Notes: generated by a model from the letters alone, not told the origin. Shown: positions 18,216-27,834, counted from the stretch's first letter. The stretch: 64,000 nt of DNA from Bacillota bacterium (GCA_025210655.1 JAOARG010000033.1:1-64000), one strand, 5' to 3'. Made by a program: numbers and translations.

Positions 18216-19119
18216 ATTTCCCTTCCAAATACTCAACAAGCCTCTTCATATCATCCGGCAAATGAGTAGATAACTCTACTTCTTCATAGGTCCTTGTTCT
18301 ATTAAATTTAATATAGTAAGAATGTAGAGCTTGTCTATCAATTATCTCTGACTTATTTCCATATAGGGGATCTCCAATAAGTGGATGACCTATGTGTGAC
18401 ATATGAACCCTTATTTGATGTGTTCTACCTGTTTCTAAATCTATCTCTACTAGGCTTGCATCTTTAAATCTTTTAGCAACCTTAACATGGGTTACTGAAG
18501 GCTGTCCACCATCAAATACCTTTCTCTTAACCTCATCTTCACTTTCCCTACCAATAGGAAGATCTATTGTAAACTCATCTTTTTCTACAACATTTTCTAC
18601 TATGGCATAGTACTTCTTTTTTATTGTTTTCTCAATCATCTGTTTAGAAAGAAACATCTGACCAAAAGAATTTTTACCAACAAGTAGGATTCCAGAAGTA
18701 TCCCTATCCAGTCTATTTATAAATCTTATTTTATAATTAATACCCCGTTTTTGGTACATATATGCTATACCATTGGCAATTGTTCCTGACTTATGCTTCT
18801 TTGTGGTATGAACTACTTGATAAGGGTTTTTATATACTGCCATAACGTCTTCATCTTCATACAAGACTTCTACTTCGATTTCTTCAGGTTCAAATATATT
18901 TTTTTCCATATTAAAGACAACTTTTACAAGATCACCTTTTCTAAGTTTCACCCTTACATTTTGTTCTTCGCCATTTACAAAAATTCCACCAGATTTTTTA
19001 AGTCTAGTAGTTTCCCTTGATGATATGTCCATATGCTTAGAAAGGAATTCCTTAAGTTCCATATTGTATCCTTCCTTGCCAACTATTTTAGAATATACTT
19101 CTGTTGATTGTTCAAGCAT
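18214..19119 (-). CDS. RluD-family pseudouridine synthase
   Basis: A 301-residue enzyme that isomerises uridine to pseudouridine in RNA, probably rRNA. Residues about 20-75 form an S4 RNA-binding domain (LKEFLSKHMDISSRETTRLKKSGGIFVNG). The catalytic domain has the family motif RLDRDTSGILLVGKN with the catalytic aspartate, and LETGRTHQIRVHMSHIGHPLIGDPLYG near the end. The start at 19119 has GGAGGAA before it; a second start at 19062 also has a ribosome binding site, but the longer form aligns better with relatives. The gene ends inside the last hairpin of array B. Confidence 0.92.
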   Translation of the reverse strand: MLEQSTEVYSKIVGKEGYNMELKEFLSKHMDISSRETTRLKKSGGIFVNGEEQNVRVKLRKGDLVKVVFNMEKNIFEPEEIEVEVLYEDEDVMAVYKNPYQVVHTTKKHKSGTIANGIAYMYQKRGINYKIRFINRLDRDTSGILLVGKNSFGQMFLSKQMIEKTIKKKYYAIVENVVEKDEFTIDLPIGRESEDEVKRKVFDGGQPSVTHVKVAKRFKDASLVEIDLETGRTHQIRVHMSHIGHPLIGDPLYGNKSEIIDRQALHSYYIKFNRTRTYEEVELSTHLPDDMKRLVEYLEGK

Positions 19120-19193
19120 TAATTGTTTCCTCCGTTTTTTTCTTCTATAAGTATTATATCAAATTTTTTGCCTAAGGTTGCCTAAAGCAAAAA

Positions 19194-19222
19194 CTAAAAA
19201 AGCTCCGCCAAAAGCGAAGCTT
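19194..19222 (-). terminator. Terminator after the 193-residue unknown gene
   Basis: On the minus strand AAGCTTCGC pairs with GCGGAGCTT (one G-U pair) and is followed by a TTTTTT run, seven bases after the stop at 19229. Confidence 0.85.
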
Positions 19223-19228
19223 TGTTTA

Positions 19229-19810
19229 CTAAATTAAATACTCAAGTATCAAATATGTCTTAGTTTCTTTTTCAACCACAATTATATAGTTTTCAAAATT
19301 AGAGTTACAGTAATCTACCATTTCCTTTGTGCTTTTATCATCACAAGGGAATTCCCTAATGTTTACATCAACTATTTTCCAATTATAGTTTAATAATTTT
19401 GAAACACTTTCTTCATTGATAAGTTCAATAGGAACAGAACCATATACATTACCATTAACAGTTTCATGAATTTTCCAAAATTCATTATGCTGATTGATAG
19501 CCATAGACTTCATTAGTTCCTCAGTTCTCTTCTCACCAAATCTTTCTATGTATTCATCCCTATAATAAGTAACCTCATCCATAGGTTTATATAAAAACTG
19601 AAGTGTATTAATTATGTCAGAGTTACTACAATTCACTACCTGTGTAGTCTCATATTTCACCTTAATTCCATCTTCAAATTCTTTTTTCAAATCGTATAGG
19701 GCAACCCTTATATTATTTATCACTTTATCAAAGCTTTCAACATTCTTTTTATTGTATTCCCTCTCAAGGTCATACAAGGATTTTCTTAGTTCATCAAATC
19801 TCGAATTCAT
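19229..19810 (-). CDS. Uncharacterised soluble protein
   Basis: A 193-residue protein that I do not recognise. The first 65 residues are highly charged and helical (RKSLYDLEREYNKKNVESFDKVINNI), probably a coiled coil. The rest mixes strands and helices. No signal peptide, membrane segment or metal motif is seen. An AGGTAATT stretch with upstream GGAGG supports the start at 19810. It is a single-gene unit with its own terminator. Confidence 0.6.
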   Translation of the reverse strand: MNSRFDELRKSLYDLEREYNKKNVESFDKVINNIRVALYDLKKEFEDGIKVKYETTQVVNCSNSDIINTLQFLYKPMDEVTYYRDEYIERFGEKRTEELMKSMAINQHNEFWKIHETVNGNVYGSVPIELINEESVSKLLNYNWKIVDVNIREFPCDDKSTKEMVDYCNSNFENYIIVVEKETKTYLILEYLI

Positions 19811-19925
19811 AATTACCTCCAGAATTTCTAAGGCTAATTAAAGTCATCCCACACACTTTATTAATTGCTTTAAAAAACAAGCCTTACTAATAATTTACAC
19901 TAATTATAGTAGCTTTGCAAGGCAT

Positions 19926-19966
19926 AAAAAAAATAGAGGCTGCCCATTTGGCATCCTCTATTTTTA
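19926..19966 (-). terminator. Terminator after the first 5'-nucleotidase gene
   Basis: On the minus strand AAATAGAGG-A-TGCC pairs with GGCA-G-CCTCTATTT and is followed by TTTTTT, directly after the stop codon at 19973. Confidence 0.88.
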
Positions 19967-19972
19967 AATTAC

Positions 19973-21655
19973 CTAAGGTAATTTAATCTCTTGTCCAGGT
20001 ACAATTAAGTTAGGGTTCTTAAGATTATTCATCTTAATAATATCCTCTAACATAACGCCATTTTCCTTAGCTATTTTCCAAAGCATATCGCCCTTCTTAA
20101 CTTTGTACATTTTACCCATCATGCCCATCATATCTTGTCCAGCTCTCATGATTCTACCTTCAACTTTAACCATTGAGAAGTCAGCCATTGGGATATAATC
20201 AATTAAGGCTTCATCTAAACCTTTGAATTCTCCAGCTATAGGATACTTATCAAACATTTCATACCCATCACCACCAGCTGCTAAGAAATCATTAGTAACA
20301 AAGTTGTATGCCTTATCCATTTCAAGAGGCATTCCTTTGTACATAATACTTGTAACCTTATCACCTACAGGTCTTGCAGGATCATAAGTTACCTTTATAC
20401 CAGCAACATGAGGGAATGCACCCTTTGTTGCTGGATAATCCATAACACCGTGCTCTATTGCAGCTTTGATGTCAGAACCTTTTACATTTTTAGTAACGAT
20501 ATAGTTACCAAAAGGAAGAACAGTAATTACATCACCCTTACTAATTTGACCTGCTTCAATTGAAGCTCTGATTCCACCACCATTAGTAAAAGCAATATCA
20601 GCTCCTGACTCATTAATCATTGCGTCAGCAATTAAGTTACCTAGATTTGTTTCACCAGTTCTTACATCTTGTCTTTCTCCATCAAGTTTTATTGGAGTTT
20701 CTGCAACTATTACAGAAGTAATCTTATCATTTGCAGCTTTTAACTTACCAAATAGGATTTCGATTTCAGGATCTGAATCTAGTGCAGCTCCCTCTTCCTT
20801 AGAAAGAAGCATCGCTGACATGTCCTTAACTTTATTATCCATTAACTTAATTTTAACAATACCTAAATTCTTATCATATTCACCAGTTTGAACAATAAGA
20901 GTATCATTTACTTTTAAACCATCTTTTAGTGTAGTATGACTATGGCCATCAACCATTAAATCGATTCCATCAACTTGCTCAGCAATCTGTGAACTTACTA
21001 CTTTTGATGATTCATCAAGTCCAACATGAGTAAGAGCAATTATCATATCAACATCCATATCCTGAAGCATTTTTACATGCATTCTTGCAGATTCGATTGG
21101 ATCTTCAAAAGTAAGACCTTCAACATTTTTAGGATGAGTCATATAAGTAGTTTCTGGAGTACAAATCCCAAAGATACCTATCTTAACACCATCTACTTCT
21201 TTTATAACATAATCTTCTACTAAAGTAGTTCCATCTGCTTTCTTAACATTTGAAGTTAAGATTGGGAAAGTAGTAAGCTTATTAAGCTCAACTAATCTAT
21301 CCTGACCATAATTAAAATCATGGTTTCCTGCTACTAAAGCATCATATTCCATTCTGTTTAAAACCTGTGCAACACTTGCACCTTTAGAGATAGTAGCGAT
21401 TGTTTGTCCATGGAATGTATCACCTGCATCAAGTAATAATACATTTTTCCCTTGGGCTCTTAGATCTCTTACATAAGTCGCGATTTTGTCAAATCCCATA
21501 CCTGCATATTTACCCTCTTCAAGTCTCGCATGGGTATCATTAGTGTGTACAACAATAATTTCTTTCTCTGTACTCATTCCAGCGTCCATGGCAAAGGTAC
21601 TCATTCCAAATACCATAGATAATACAAGAACTAAACTTAAAATTTTTCTAGACAC
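19973..21655 (-). CDS. Secreted 5'-nucleotidase/cyclic phosphodiesterase with LysM domain
   Basis: A 560-residue extracellular enzyme that would release phosphate from nucleotides. Residues 1-23 are a signal peptide (ILSLVLVLSMVFGMSTFA). The metallophosphatase domain begins with the metal ligands in VHTNDTHARLE and carries GNHDFNYG and HSH. The 5'-nucleotidase C-terminal domain has AFTNGGGIRASIEAGQI and NDFLAAGGDGYEMF. A LysM domain at about 515-560 (YKVKKGDMLWKIAKENGV, NNLKNPNLIVPGQEI) would bind peptidoglycan. It is a paralogue of the gene at 36.8 kb. It is a single-gene unit with its own terminator. Confidence 0.93.
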   Translation of the reverse strand: MSRKILSLVLVLSMVFGMSTFAMDAGMSTEKEIIVVHTNDTHARLEEGKYAGMGFDKIATYVRDLRAQGKNVLLLDAGDTFHGQTIATISKGASVAQVLNRMEYDALVAGNHDFNYGQDRLVELNKLTTFPILTSNVKKADGTTLVEDYVIKEVDGVKIGIFGICTPETTYMTHPKNVEGLTFEDPIESARMHVKMLQDMDVDMIIALTHVGLDESSKVVSSQIAEQVDGIDLMVDGHSHTTLKDGLKVNDTLIVQTGEYDKNLGIVKIKLMDNKVKDMSAMLLSKEEGAALDSDPEIEILFGKLKAANDKITSVIVAETPIKLDGERQDVRTGETNLGNLIADAMINESGADIAFTNGGGIRASIEAGQISKGDVITVLPFGNYIVTKNVKGSDIKAAIEHGVMDYPATKGAFPHVAGIKVTYDPARPVGDKVTSIMYKGMPLEMDKAYNFVTNDFLAAGGDGYEMFDKYPIAGEFKGLDEALIDYIPMADFSMVKVEGRIMRAGQDMMGMMGKMYKVKKGDMLWKIAKENGVMLEDIIKMNNLKNPNLIVPGQEIKLP

Positions 21656-21706
21656 AATATCCCTCCTCTAATTTTTTCACGAATAATGTCTATACCCATT
21701 ATTAAA

Positions 21707-21737
21707 CATAAAAAACCTCCACTTTACGTGAAGGTTT
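21707..21737 (-). terminator. Terminator after fabI
   Basis: On the minus strand AAACCTTCAC pairs with GTGGAGGTTT (one G-U pair), loop GTAAA, followed by TTTTA, 16 bp after the fabI stop. Confidence 0.85.
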
Positions 21738-21752
21738 AAAAATTTTATTTTA

Positions 21753-22532
21753 TTATCCAGTTATATTAAAACCACAATCAACATGAAGAATTTCTCCAGT
21801 TACTCCACTAGAAAGGTCACTCATTAAGTAAAGTGCCGAATTTCCTAGATCTTCTAATGTAACCATTCTCTTAAGAGGAGCTCTTTCAATGAATCCCTTT
21901 GCAATAAGATCAAATTGACCTACACCCTTAGCTGACATAGTTTTGATCGGACCTGCTGAAATTGCATTTACTCTAATACCAACTTCCCCAAAGTCATTTG
22001 CAAGATATTTTACACTTGCTTCAAGAGCTGCCTTAGCAACACCCATTACATTATAATTCTTAATTACTTTTTCTCCACCATAGTATGATAATGCCATCAA
22101 TGTTCCGTTCTCTTCAAGAACTTCCTTAGCGTACTTTGCAGTCTCAACAAATGAGAAAGAACTTATTTCCTGAGCAAGCAAATAACCATCTTTCGATGTA
22201 TCATAATACTTTCCTCTTAATTCATCCTTATTTGAGTACGCAATACTATGTACTACTCCTTTTAGCTTACCATGGTCCTTTGCAATAATTTCAAAAAGAT
22301 TTTCAAAATCTTCTTTCTCTGCTACATCACACTTGTATATTCCAAAATCCTCTGGGTTCAAGCCTTTTCCTGAAAGTAACTTTTCTATGCTTTTTCTATT
22401 TCTTTCATCAAAATATGAGAAAATAACTTCTGCCCCTTCATCAATGAATCTATCAGCTATTCCCCAGCCTATAGACCACTTATTGGCAACTCCCATAACT
22501 AGTATCTTTTTACCTTTAATTAATCCTGTCAT
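21753..22532 (-). CDS. fabI: Enoyl-[acyl-carrier-protein] reductase FabI
   Basis: A 259-residue NADH-dependent reductase that completes each cycle of fatty acid elongation. The N-terminus reads LIKGKKILVMGVANKWSIGWGI, the atypical Rossmann start of FabI. The catalytic pair is in YNVMGVAKAALEA (Tyr-x6-Lys, near residue 156). The ATG at 22532 is used because GGAGGT lies six bases before it; the longest frame starts five codons earlier. It stands apart from other fatty acid synthesis genes, which suggests an isolated locus, and this organism may also have FabK elsewhere. Confidence 0.93.
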   Translation of the reverse strand: MTGLIKGKKILVMGVANKWSIGWGIADRFIDEGAEVIFSYFDERNRKSIEKLLSGKGLNPEDFGIYKCDVAEKEDFENLFEIIAKDHGKLKGVVHSIAYSNKDELRGKYYDTSKDGYLLAQEISSFSFVETAKYAKEVLEENGTLMALSYYGGEKVIKNYNVMGVAKAALEASVKYLANDFGEVGIRVNAISAGPIKTMSAKGVGQFDLIAKGFIERAPLKRMVTLEDLGNSALYLMSDLSSGVTGEILHVDCGFNITG

Positions 22533-22613
22533 GTTATACCTCCACATTTCATCAACTCTTATTACTAGGTACTAATTTGATTATATCCTATTATTATCTT
22601 CTGTTCAAGCATC

Positions 22614-24404
22614 TTATTTTTCAAAATATAGTTTTTCAAACTCATCAAGAATTTCTTCAAATTTATCTAGAGCATTATCAATAGCCTTACCTGTCTCTAT
22701 ATCTACTCCAGCTATTTTTAAAAGCTCTACTGGGTGCATACTGCCACCTGATTTTAAGAAGTTTAAGTAATTATCAAGATCATTATTCTCATTTACTCCT
22801 ATTCTCTTTGCTATATCAACCGCAGAAGAGAATCCTGTAGCATATTTATATACATAAAAACTACTATAAAAATGAGGTATTCTACACCATTCAAACTTTA
22901 TTTTATCATCTATTGTAATATTGTCACCAAAATATTTTTTATTTAGACCATAATATATTTCATTAAATACATCTACGCTCAAGTCTTCGTTATTTTGGGC
23001 TCTTTCATGAACAATTTTTTCAAACTCAGCAAACATAGTTTGTCTAAATACAGTTCCCCTAAACTGCTCCATAAAATAATTAAGTAGGTATAGCTTCTCT
23101 TCCCTGCTTTCACAATTTTCCACCATATAATTCATAAGAATAGACTCATTAACCGTAGAAGCTACCTCCGCAACAAAAATTTTATAGTGCGAATTCAAAT
23201 AATTTTGTTCTTTTCTACTATAATAAGAATGAATTGAGTGACCTAATTCATGGGCAAGTGTAAATACATTGTTGATGTTATTTTGATAGTTCATCATTAC
23301 ATAAGGTTTTGACTCATAAGTTCCCCATGAATAGGCACCAGAAGTTTTCCCCTTATTCTCAAATACATCAATCCAGTTGTTATCAAAAGCTTCATTAAGA
23401 ACTTTGCTGTATTCACCACCAAGTGGCTTTAGTCCATTTAATACATAGTCCTTAGCCTGGTCATATTCTATGTTTTCAAATTGTTCCTTTATAAGGGGAA
23501 CATAAAGATCATAAATATTTAACTCATCAACTTCCATAACTTTCTTTCTAATATCCACATATTTATGAAGAACAGGCAGTTTCTCATTTACCTTTTCAAT
23601 CAACTTATCATATAAATCAATAGATACATCGTCAGCAAAAAGTGCACCATGTATTGTAGAATCATAGTTTCTTACCTTAGAATGGAAAAGATCCTTCTTT
23701 ATACTTCCTATAAGAGTGGCACCTATTGTATTGATATGAGTCTCATAAGTAGAATACATTTCCTCAAAAGCTGATTTTCTAACAGATTTCTTTTGTGATT
23801 CTAAGAATTTTACAAAATTTCCTTTTGTAAGTTCCACTTCCTTATCATTCTCATCTAAAATCTTATTAAACTTTAAGTCTGCATTATTAAGCATTGAGAA
23901 AATATTACTTGGAGAATTAGAAATTTCACCTGTAAGGGCTAAAATAGCTTCTTCCTTTTCACTTAATATGTGCTTTTTATTTCTTAATATATCTTCTATA
24001 TAAAACTGAACTTCTTTTCCCCTGTCATTTGAGAAAATTCTTTTCACATAATCTTCCTTAAAATCTTGGATTTCAGGATAAATATATGCCTGTGCTTCTT
24101 CAGATTTTACTGCATAAGAAAGGGCCTTAGCATGTCTTGATTGATTTTGAGATATTCTATTGTCTTCATCCATTTTCATTCTTGTATATGTAAATAGATT
24201 TTCAACCGACTTATCTAAAGCTACTTTAGAATCTATGGCCTCAAAAAAAGTCTCTACACTTTCATTAAGTTTACCCCTGTATGAAATCACTTTTTCGATT
24301 AACTCTTCAATCTTTGAAAAACCTTTTTCTATCTCTTCTTCATTCTTAAACATATCATCAATTGACCATTTATATTTGTCATCAATATTTTGTCTCTCTT
24401 TCAT
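22614..24404 (-). CDS. pepF: Oligoendopeptidase F
   Basis: A 596-residue cytoplasmic M3 zinc metallopeptidase that cuts short peptides. The zinc motif HELGHSIHS lies near residue 384, with the downstream glutamate ligand in FVAEVASTVNESILMNY. The length and the C-terminal KYATGFSSAVDIAKRI and LLKIAGVDIETG stretches fit PepF. The ribosome binding site AGAGGAG supports the ATG at 24404. Its likely role is recycling peptides during amino-acid fermentation. Confidence 0.93.
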   Translation of the reverse strand: MKERQNIDDKYKWSIDDMFKNEEEIEKGFSKIEELIEKVISYRGKLNESVETFFEAIDSKVALDKSVENLFTYTRMKMDEDNRISQNQSRHAKALSYAVKSEEAQAYIYPEIQDFKEDYVKRIFSNDRGKEVQFYIEDILRNKKHILSEKEEAILALTGEISNSPSNIFSMLNNADLKFNKILDENDKEVELTKGNFVKFLESQKKSVRKSAFEEMYSTYETHINTIGATLIGSIKKDLFHSKVRNYDSTIHGALFADDVSIDLYDKLIEKVNEKLPVLHKYVDIRKKVMEVDELNIYDLYVPLIKEQFENIEYDQAKDYVLNGLKPLGGEYSKVLNEAFDNNWIDVFENKGKTSGAYSWGTYESKPYVMMNYQNNINNVFTLAHELGHSIHSYYSRKEQNYLNSHYKIFVAEVASTVNESILMNYMVENCESREEKLYLLNYFMEQFRGTVFRQTMFAEFEKIVHERAQNNEDLSVDVFNEIYYGLNKKYFGDNITIDDKIKFEWCRIPHFYSSFYVYKYATGFSSAVDIAKRIGVNENNDLDNYLNFLKSGGSMHPVELLKIAGVDIETGKAIDNALDKFEEILDEFEKLYFEK

Positions 24405-24735
24405 TTTTTTCAGCTCCTCTATAATAAATTTATTTTCATTACTAATTCTTAGTACTCATTATAATATATAATATCCACTTTAAGTAAAAATAATAGTTTT
24501 ATTATATAAAAATGAGGTAAATATTCTGTAAACAAGAATGTATAAAATTTAGTACAAAGTTTTTTCGAATTATATTTGCATGATTTTCCCACAATAAATA
24601 ATCTAATATTTCTAGTAAAAACAACTATGACTTTATATCTTTATAGTTAATTCTATTAAAATTACGAACTTTTTAAAAGAAAACAACTATTGCCATATTT
24701 TAACACAAAGCTAGAACATAGGATTTTCAAGCCCT

Positions 24736-24750
24736 ATGAAAACGCATTCA
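24736..24750 (+). promoter_or_regulatory. cre-like site (CcpA operator consensus)
   Basis: ATGAAAACGCATTCA matches the catabolite-responsive consensus WTGNAANCGNWNNCW at every fixed position. It lies 13 bp upstream of the -35 box of the glutamine synthetase promoter, where CcpA-type proteins usually activate. Chance occurrence of this loose consensus is possible. Confidence 0.45.
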
Positions 24751-24763
24751 CGTTTTTTCACGC

Positions 24764-24791
24764 TTTACATGTCTGAATATTATGTTATAAT
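24764..24791 (+). promoter_or_regulatory. Sigma-A promoter of the glutamine synthetase gene
   Basis: TTTACA at 24764-24769 and TATAAT at 24786-24791 with a 16-bp spacer, 63 bp before the start codon. Confidence 0.65.
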
Positions 24792-24854
24792 TTATCAATA
24801 TAATTCAGATATAAGTTATGCGTGGCATTTCAATCATATAAAAGGAGTGGTAAA

Positions 24855-26750
24855 ATGAACAAGTTATATTATTTCCCTGCGGAAGAAAGAAAACTAGAAA
24901 ATGTTGTTAATGATCTTAAGAGGCATCCTGAGATAAAATTCGTTTCACTTGTAGCGGTTGATTTAGGAAACAATCACACAGACGAAAGAATTCCTATGGA
25001 AATCTTCATGGATAATCCTGAGAAATTTATAGCAACAGGCGTTCAAACAGATGGATCAAGTGTTAATCTTCCTAAAATTGCTGAGATTAACAATGCTAAA
25101 GTTGATCTGATTCCTGATACTGATGTTAAATGGTACATAGACTATAACTATGAGTTTATTGATGAAGAAACTGGCAGACCAGTTGGTACCCTTATCATCC
25201 CAGCACTTCTAAAGCATGATGACAAATTTGTAGATTCTAGATCAATTCTAAAAGCTGCAAAGAAAAGTTTCGAAAAAAATGTATTTGAATTCATTGATTC
25301 TTCAGATGCAATCAAAAAAGAGTACAATATCTCTTCTATTGATGAAATCGAAGAAGTATCACTAACAATAGCAACAGAGTTAGAATTCTGGGTAAAAACT
25401 CCTGACGACAAAGCTGATATAGAAAAACTTAGTACATCACAGGAGCTAAAAGAACAGTACTGGAAAAGAACTGTTGGACCTGTAAGAACAGCTATGGAAG
25501 AATCACTTCTTCTTTTAAATAAGTACGGATACAAAGCTGAGATGGGTCATAAAGAAGTTGGTGGTGTTACTTCAAAAGTAACTACTAACCATACATTTAC
25601 CCACATCATGGAACAGCTTGAAATAGACTGGGAATACGCAAATGAAATCGAATCTGCTGACCATGAGCTATTTGCAAAAGATTTTATTAAGGACTGTTTC
25701 AATAGACATGGACTTGATGTATCATTCCTTGCAAAGCCAATTGAGGGAGTAGCTGGATCTGGAGAGCATCACCATATAGGAGCTGGAATAAAGCTTAAAA
25801 ATGGTAAGTTTGTAAACATCTTCTCACCAAGAGATATGACTGACTCTTACCTATCAAGACTAGGATTCGGTGCACTTATGGGAATACTTAAAAACTATGA
25901 AGTAATAAACCCATTTGTTACTTCAACAAATGATGCATTTAATAGACTAAAGCCTGGATTTGAAGCACCTGTATGTACAGTAACTTCATTAGGTCACTCA
26001 GTAGATATTCCATCAAGAAACAGAACAATCCTTATTGGACTTATCAGAGACCTTACAAATCCATACGCTACTAGATTTGAGTTAAGAGCACCAAACCCAT
26101 ACTCAAACACATACCTAGTTGTAGCAGCCCTTTGCCAAGCTATGCTTGATGGTATGAAAGCTGTTGTAGCAAAAGATGCAGACTACGATATGCTGGTAAA
26201 AGAGCTTTCAAAAGATCCAGGAGTAGAAGGATTCTACCTTGAGAAGGATAGACAATACAGAAGTGAAGAAAATGTATTTGAATTCTTCTCAGAGGAAGAT
26301 AGAAACAAAGTATTCGGTAAGCCACCAAAAACAGTTTGGGAAAATGCCAAGGCATTCTCTAAATTCAAAGATAAGACAGAAGTTTTAAAAGTAGACGGAA
26401 TCTTCACAGACAAAATCATCGAATCTTATAAAACAGATATCAGAAGATCTTGGATTATGGAACTGGAAAATAGATTAATCTCAAACAATATAGAAATCGT
26501 TAGGGACTGCGACAAATTACACGACTCCGACTTCGTAACAGATTACGATATAGTAAACTGGGAAAAAGTAAACACTTGCAGATACTACCTAATGAAAGAC
26601 AGTTTAAGAGAAAAATCACTATTTACTAAAATCCGCGAAGCAATTGAAGAAAATGATTACGATGCAGTATCAGAGCTTCAAATTGAAATGAACACTAAAG
26701 TTTCAGAATTAATCAACCTTTATGCGGTATATAAGAGAAATTTATTTTAA
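24855..26750 (+). CDS. Glutamine synthetase family protein
   Basis: A 631-residue enzyme of the glutamine synthetase fold, expected to make glutamine from glutamate, ammonia and ATP. The active-site glycine/histidine stretch reads GVAGSGEHHHIG (compare NGSGMHxH of type I), followed by FNRLKPGFEAP and FELRAPNPYSNTYLV for the glutamate and ATP loops. It is about 180 residues longer than type I enzymes because of a C-terminal extension (residues about 450-631) and differs from type III GlnN. The ATG at 24855 follows AGGAG by seven bases; the longest frame starts 33 bp earlier without a site. Codon use is strongly biased, suggesting high expression. Action on another amino acid or polyamine is possible. 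Confidence 0.85.
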   Translation: MNKLYYFPAEERKLENVVNDLKRHPEIKFVSLVAVDLGNNHTDERIPMEIFMDNPEKFIATGVQTDGSSVNLPKIAEINNAKVDLIPDTDVKWYIDYNYEFIDEETGRPVGTLIIPALLKHDDKFVDSRSILKAAKKSFEKNVFEFIDSSDAIKKEYNISSIDEIEEVSLTIATELEFWVKTPDDKADIEKLSTSQELKEQYWKRTVGPVRTAMEESLLLLNKYGYKAEMGHKEVGGVTSKVTTNHTFTHIMEQLEIDWEYANEIESADHELFAKDFIKDCFNRHGLDVSFLAKPIEGVAGSGEHHHIGAGIKLKNGKFVNIFSPRDMTDSYLSRLGFGALMGILKNYEVINPFVTSTNDAFNRLKPGFEAPVCTVTSLGHSVDIPSRNRTILIGLIRDLTNPYATRFELRAPNPYSNTYLVVAALCQAMLDGMKAVVAKDADYDMLVKELSKDPGVEGFYLEKDRQYRSEENVFEFFSEEDRNKVFGKPPKTVWENAKAFSKFKDKTEVLKVDGIFTDKIIESYKTDIRRSWIMELENRLISNNIEIVRDCDKLHDSDFVTDYDIVNWEKVNTCRYYLMKDSLREKSLFTKIREAIEENDYDAVSELQIEMNTKVSELINLYAVYKRNLF

Positions 26751-26760
26751 ATAACCTTAA

Positions 26761-26802
26761 ATAGGGCCAATCATAAGGAGACTTATGATTGGCCCTATTT
26801 TG
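26761..26802 (+). terminator. Terminator after the glutamine synthetase gene
   Basis: A perfect 17-bp stem (26761-26777 with 26782-26798) with a GAGA loop, followed by TTTTG. Confidence 0.93.
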
Positions 26803-26942
26803 CCTAGACGGAGCTCTGCTCCTCGCCCAGCTGAAAATATCTTTTTGACTATTTTCAAGTCCAGCCAGAACATATTATCATAGTTCCTCGCCAAGACGAT
26901 TTCATAGAAATCTCGTCCAATGAAGTTTTACCAAGGTAAAAC
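26803..26942. repeat. Hairpin-ladder array C, left half only
   Basis: Linkers CCTAGACG (26803), TCGCCCAGC (26823), AGTCCAGCC (26858) and TCGCCAAG (26888) separate hairpins GGAGC/GCTCC, TGAAAATA/TATTTTCA (26832-26857), GAAC/GTTC and GACGA/TCGTC. CAATGAA (26918) and the hairpin GTTTTACC/GGTAAAAC (26925-26942) match the apex-left part of array A. The mirror-image right half with GCTGGGC-type linkers is missing. An IS66 remnant and its flanking repeats begin 130 bp further on, so the half may have been lost by rearrangement. Confidence 0.75.
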
Positions 26943-27068
26943 AAACTTTCAAGAAAAGCTTAAAACCATATTTTCACATAAAAACCCAAGAGCTAAGTTA
27001 CTCCAAAAAGTAATAGTCATAGCTTCCACGATAGGAGCAACTAAAACAAAAAGATAGGCCAAAATCTT

Positions 27069-27136
27069 CTTAGTCTGGCCTATCTAGAATCCCTACATTC
27101 ATCTGGCCAGACTTAGGTTTTAAGAACTATCTCAGT
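27069..27136. repeat. 68-bp direct repeat, left copy
   Basis: Begins CTTAGTCTGGCC and ends TATCTCAGT. It differs from the copy at 27910-27977 at five positions. Each copy contains its own inverted repeat (TAGTCTGGCC and GGCCAGACTTAG). The two copies bracket the IS66 remnant exactly. Confidence 0.9.
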
Positions 27137-27241
27137 ATAAGCGTCAATCCAACCACACCTAGAAAATAAGTCCCCTTCATGAGATGATTTAGATAAATCA
27201 TTTAATGGAGGTTTTTTTTTGGGAAAGAGAAAAAGTGAAAT

Positions 27242-27505
27242 GTGCTGGATAAAGTTAAAACATCAGATGTATACCTTGCGGTAGGTGCAACAGATCTTAG
27301 AAAATCTATTGATGGATTATCTATTATAGTACAAGAAAAGTTTAAACTTAACCCATTTTCAAATAGTCTATTCGTCTTTTGTAATCGAAAAAAAGATAAA
27401 ATCAAAATTCTCAGGTGGGATATATCAGGCTTTTGGCTTTATTACAAAAGACTAGAAAAAGATAAGTTTCAGTGGCCTGATGATACTGGTGCTAGTCATA
27501 TTTAA
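27242..27505 (+). pseudogene. IS66 TnpB-like protein, truncated
   Basis: A GTG start at 27242 gives 87 residues. VYLAVGATDLRKSIDGLSII and KKDKIKILRWDISGFWLYYKRLE are diagnostic for the IS66 Orf2 (TnpB) protein. The similarity stops after FQWPDD, where the internal deletion joins foreign sequence and a TAA. The accessory protein is normally about 115 residues long. Confidence 0.85.
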
Positions 27506-27507
27506 GA

Positions 27508-27834
27508 GAATGGGATAAACTAATTGTTTTTCTTGAAGATGGAAGATTAGTCCCAGATAACAATCATGCCGAAAGGGCTATTAAAAGTTTTGTTATTGGC
27601 AGGAAAAATTGGTTGTTTTCTAAATCTTCAAAAGGTGCTACTGCAAGTGGTATTATATATAGCATCGTTGAAACTGCAAAAGCTAACGACTTAAATGTTT
27701 TCAAATACTTAAAATATCTATTTGAAGAGCTTCCAAACATAGATCTTGAAGATTTCGATCAGTTGGATGCTTTATTGCCATGGAAAGAAACCATCCCTAA
27801 TGAAATCTTATTAATACCTAAAAACAGTAAATAA
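27508..27834 (+). pseudogene. IS66 TnpC transposase, C-terminal fragment
   Basis: The frame running from 27508 reads EWDKLIVFLEDGRLVPDNNHAERAIKSF and continues with GRKNWLF and GIIYSIVETAKAN to the natural C-terminus. This is the last quarter of the DDE transposase, including the catalytic glutamate region (NNHAERAIK). No start codon or N-terminal part exists. The reading frame has stayed open, so the deletion may be fairly recent. Confidence 0.88.

Larger units (their letters stand above)
24405..24854. other. Divergent promoter region between pepF and the glutamine synthetase gene
   Basis: 450 bp of very AT-rich DNA without a gene. It holds the glutamine synthetase promoter and a cre-like site on the right. 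No clear promoter was picked out for pepF on the left. Long A/T tracts may bend the DNA. No riboswitch fold was recognised. Confidence 0.5.
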
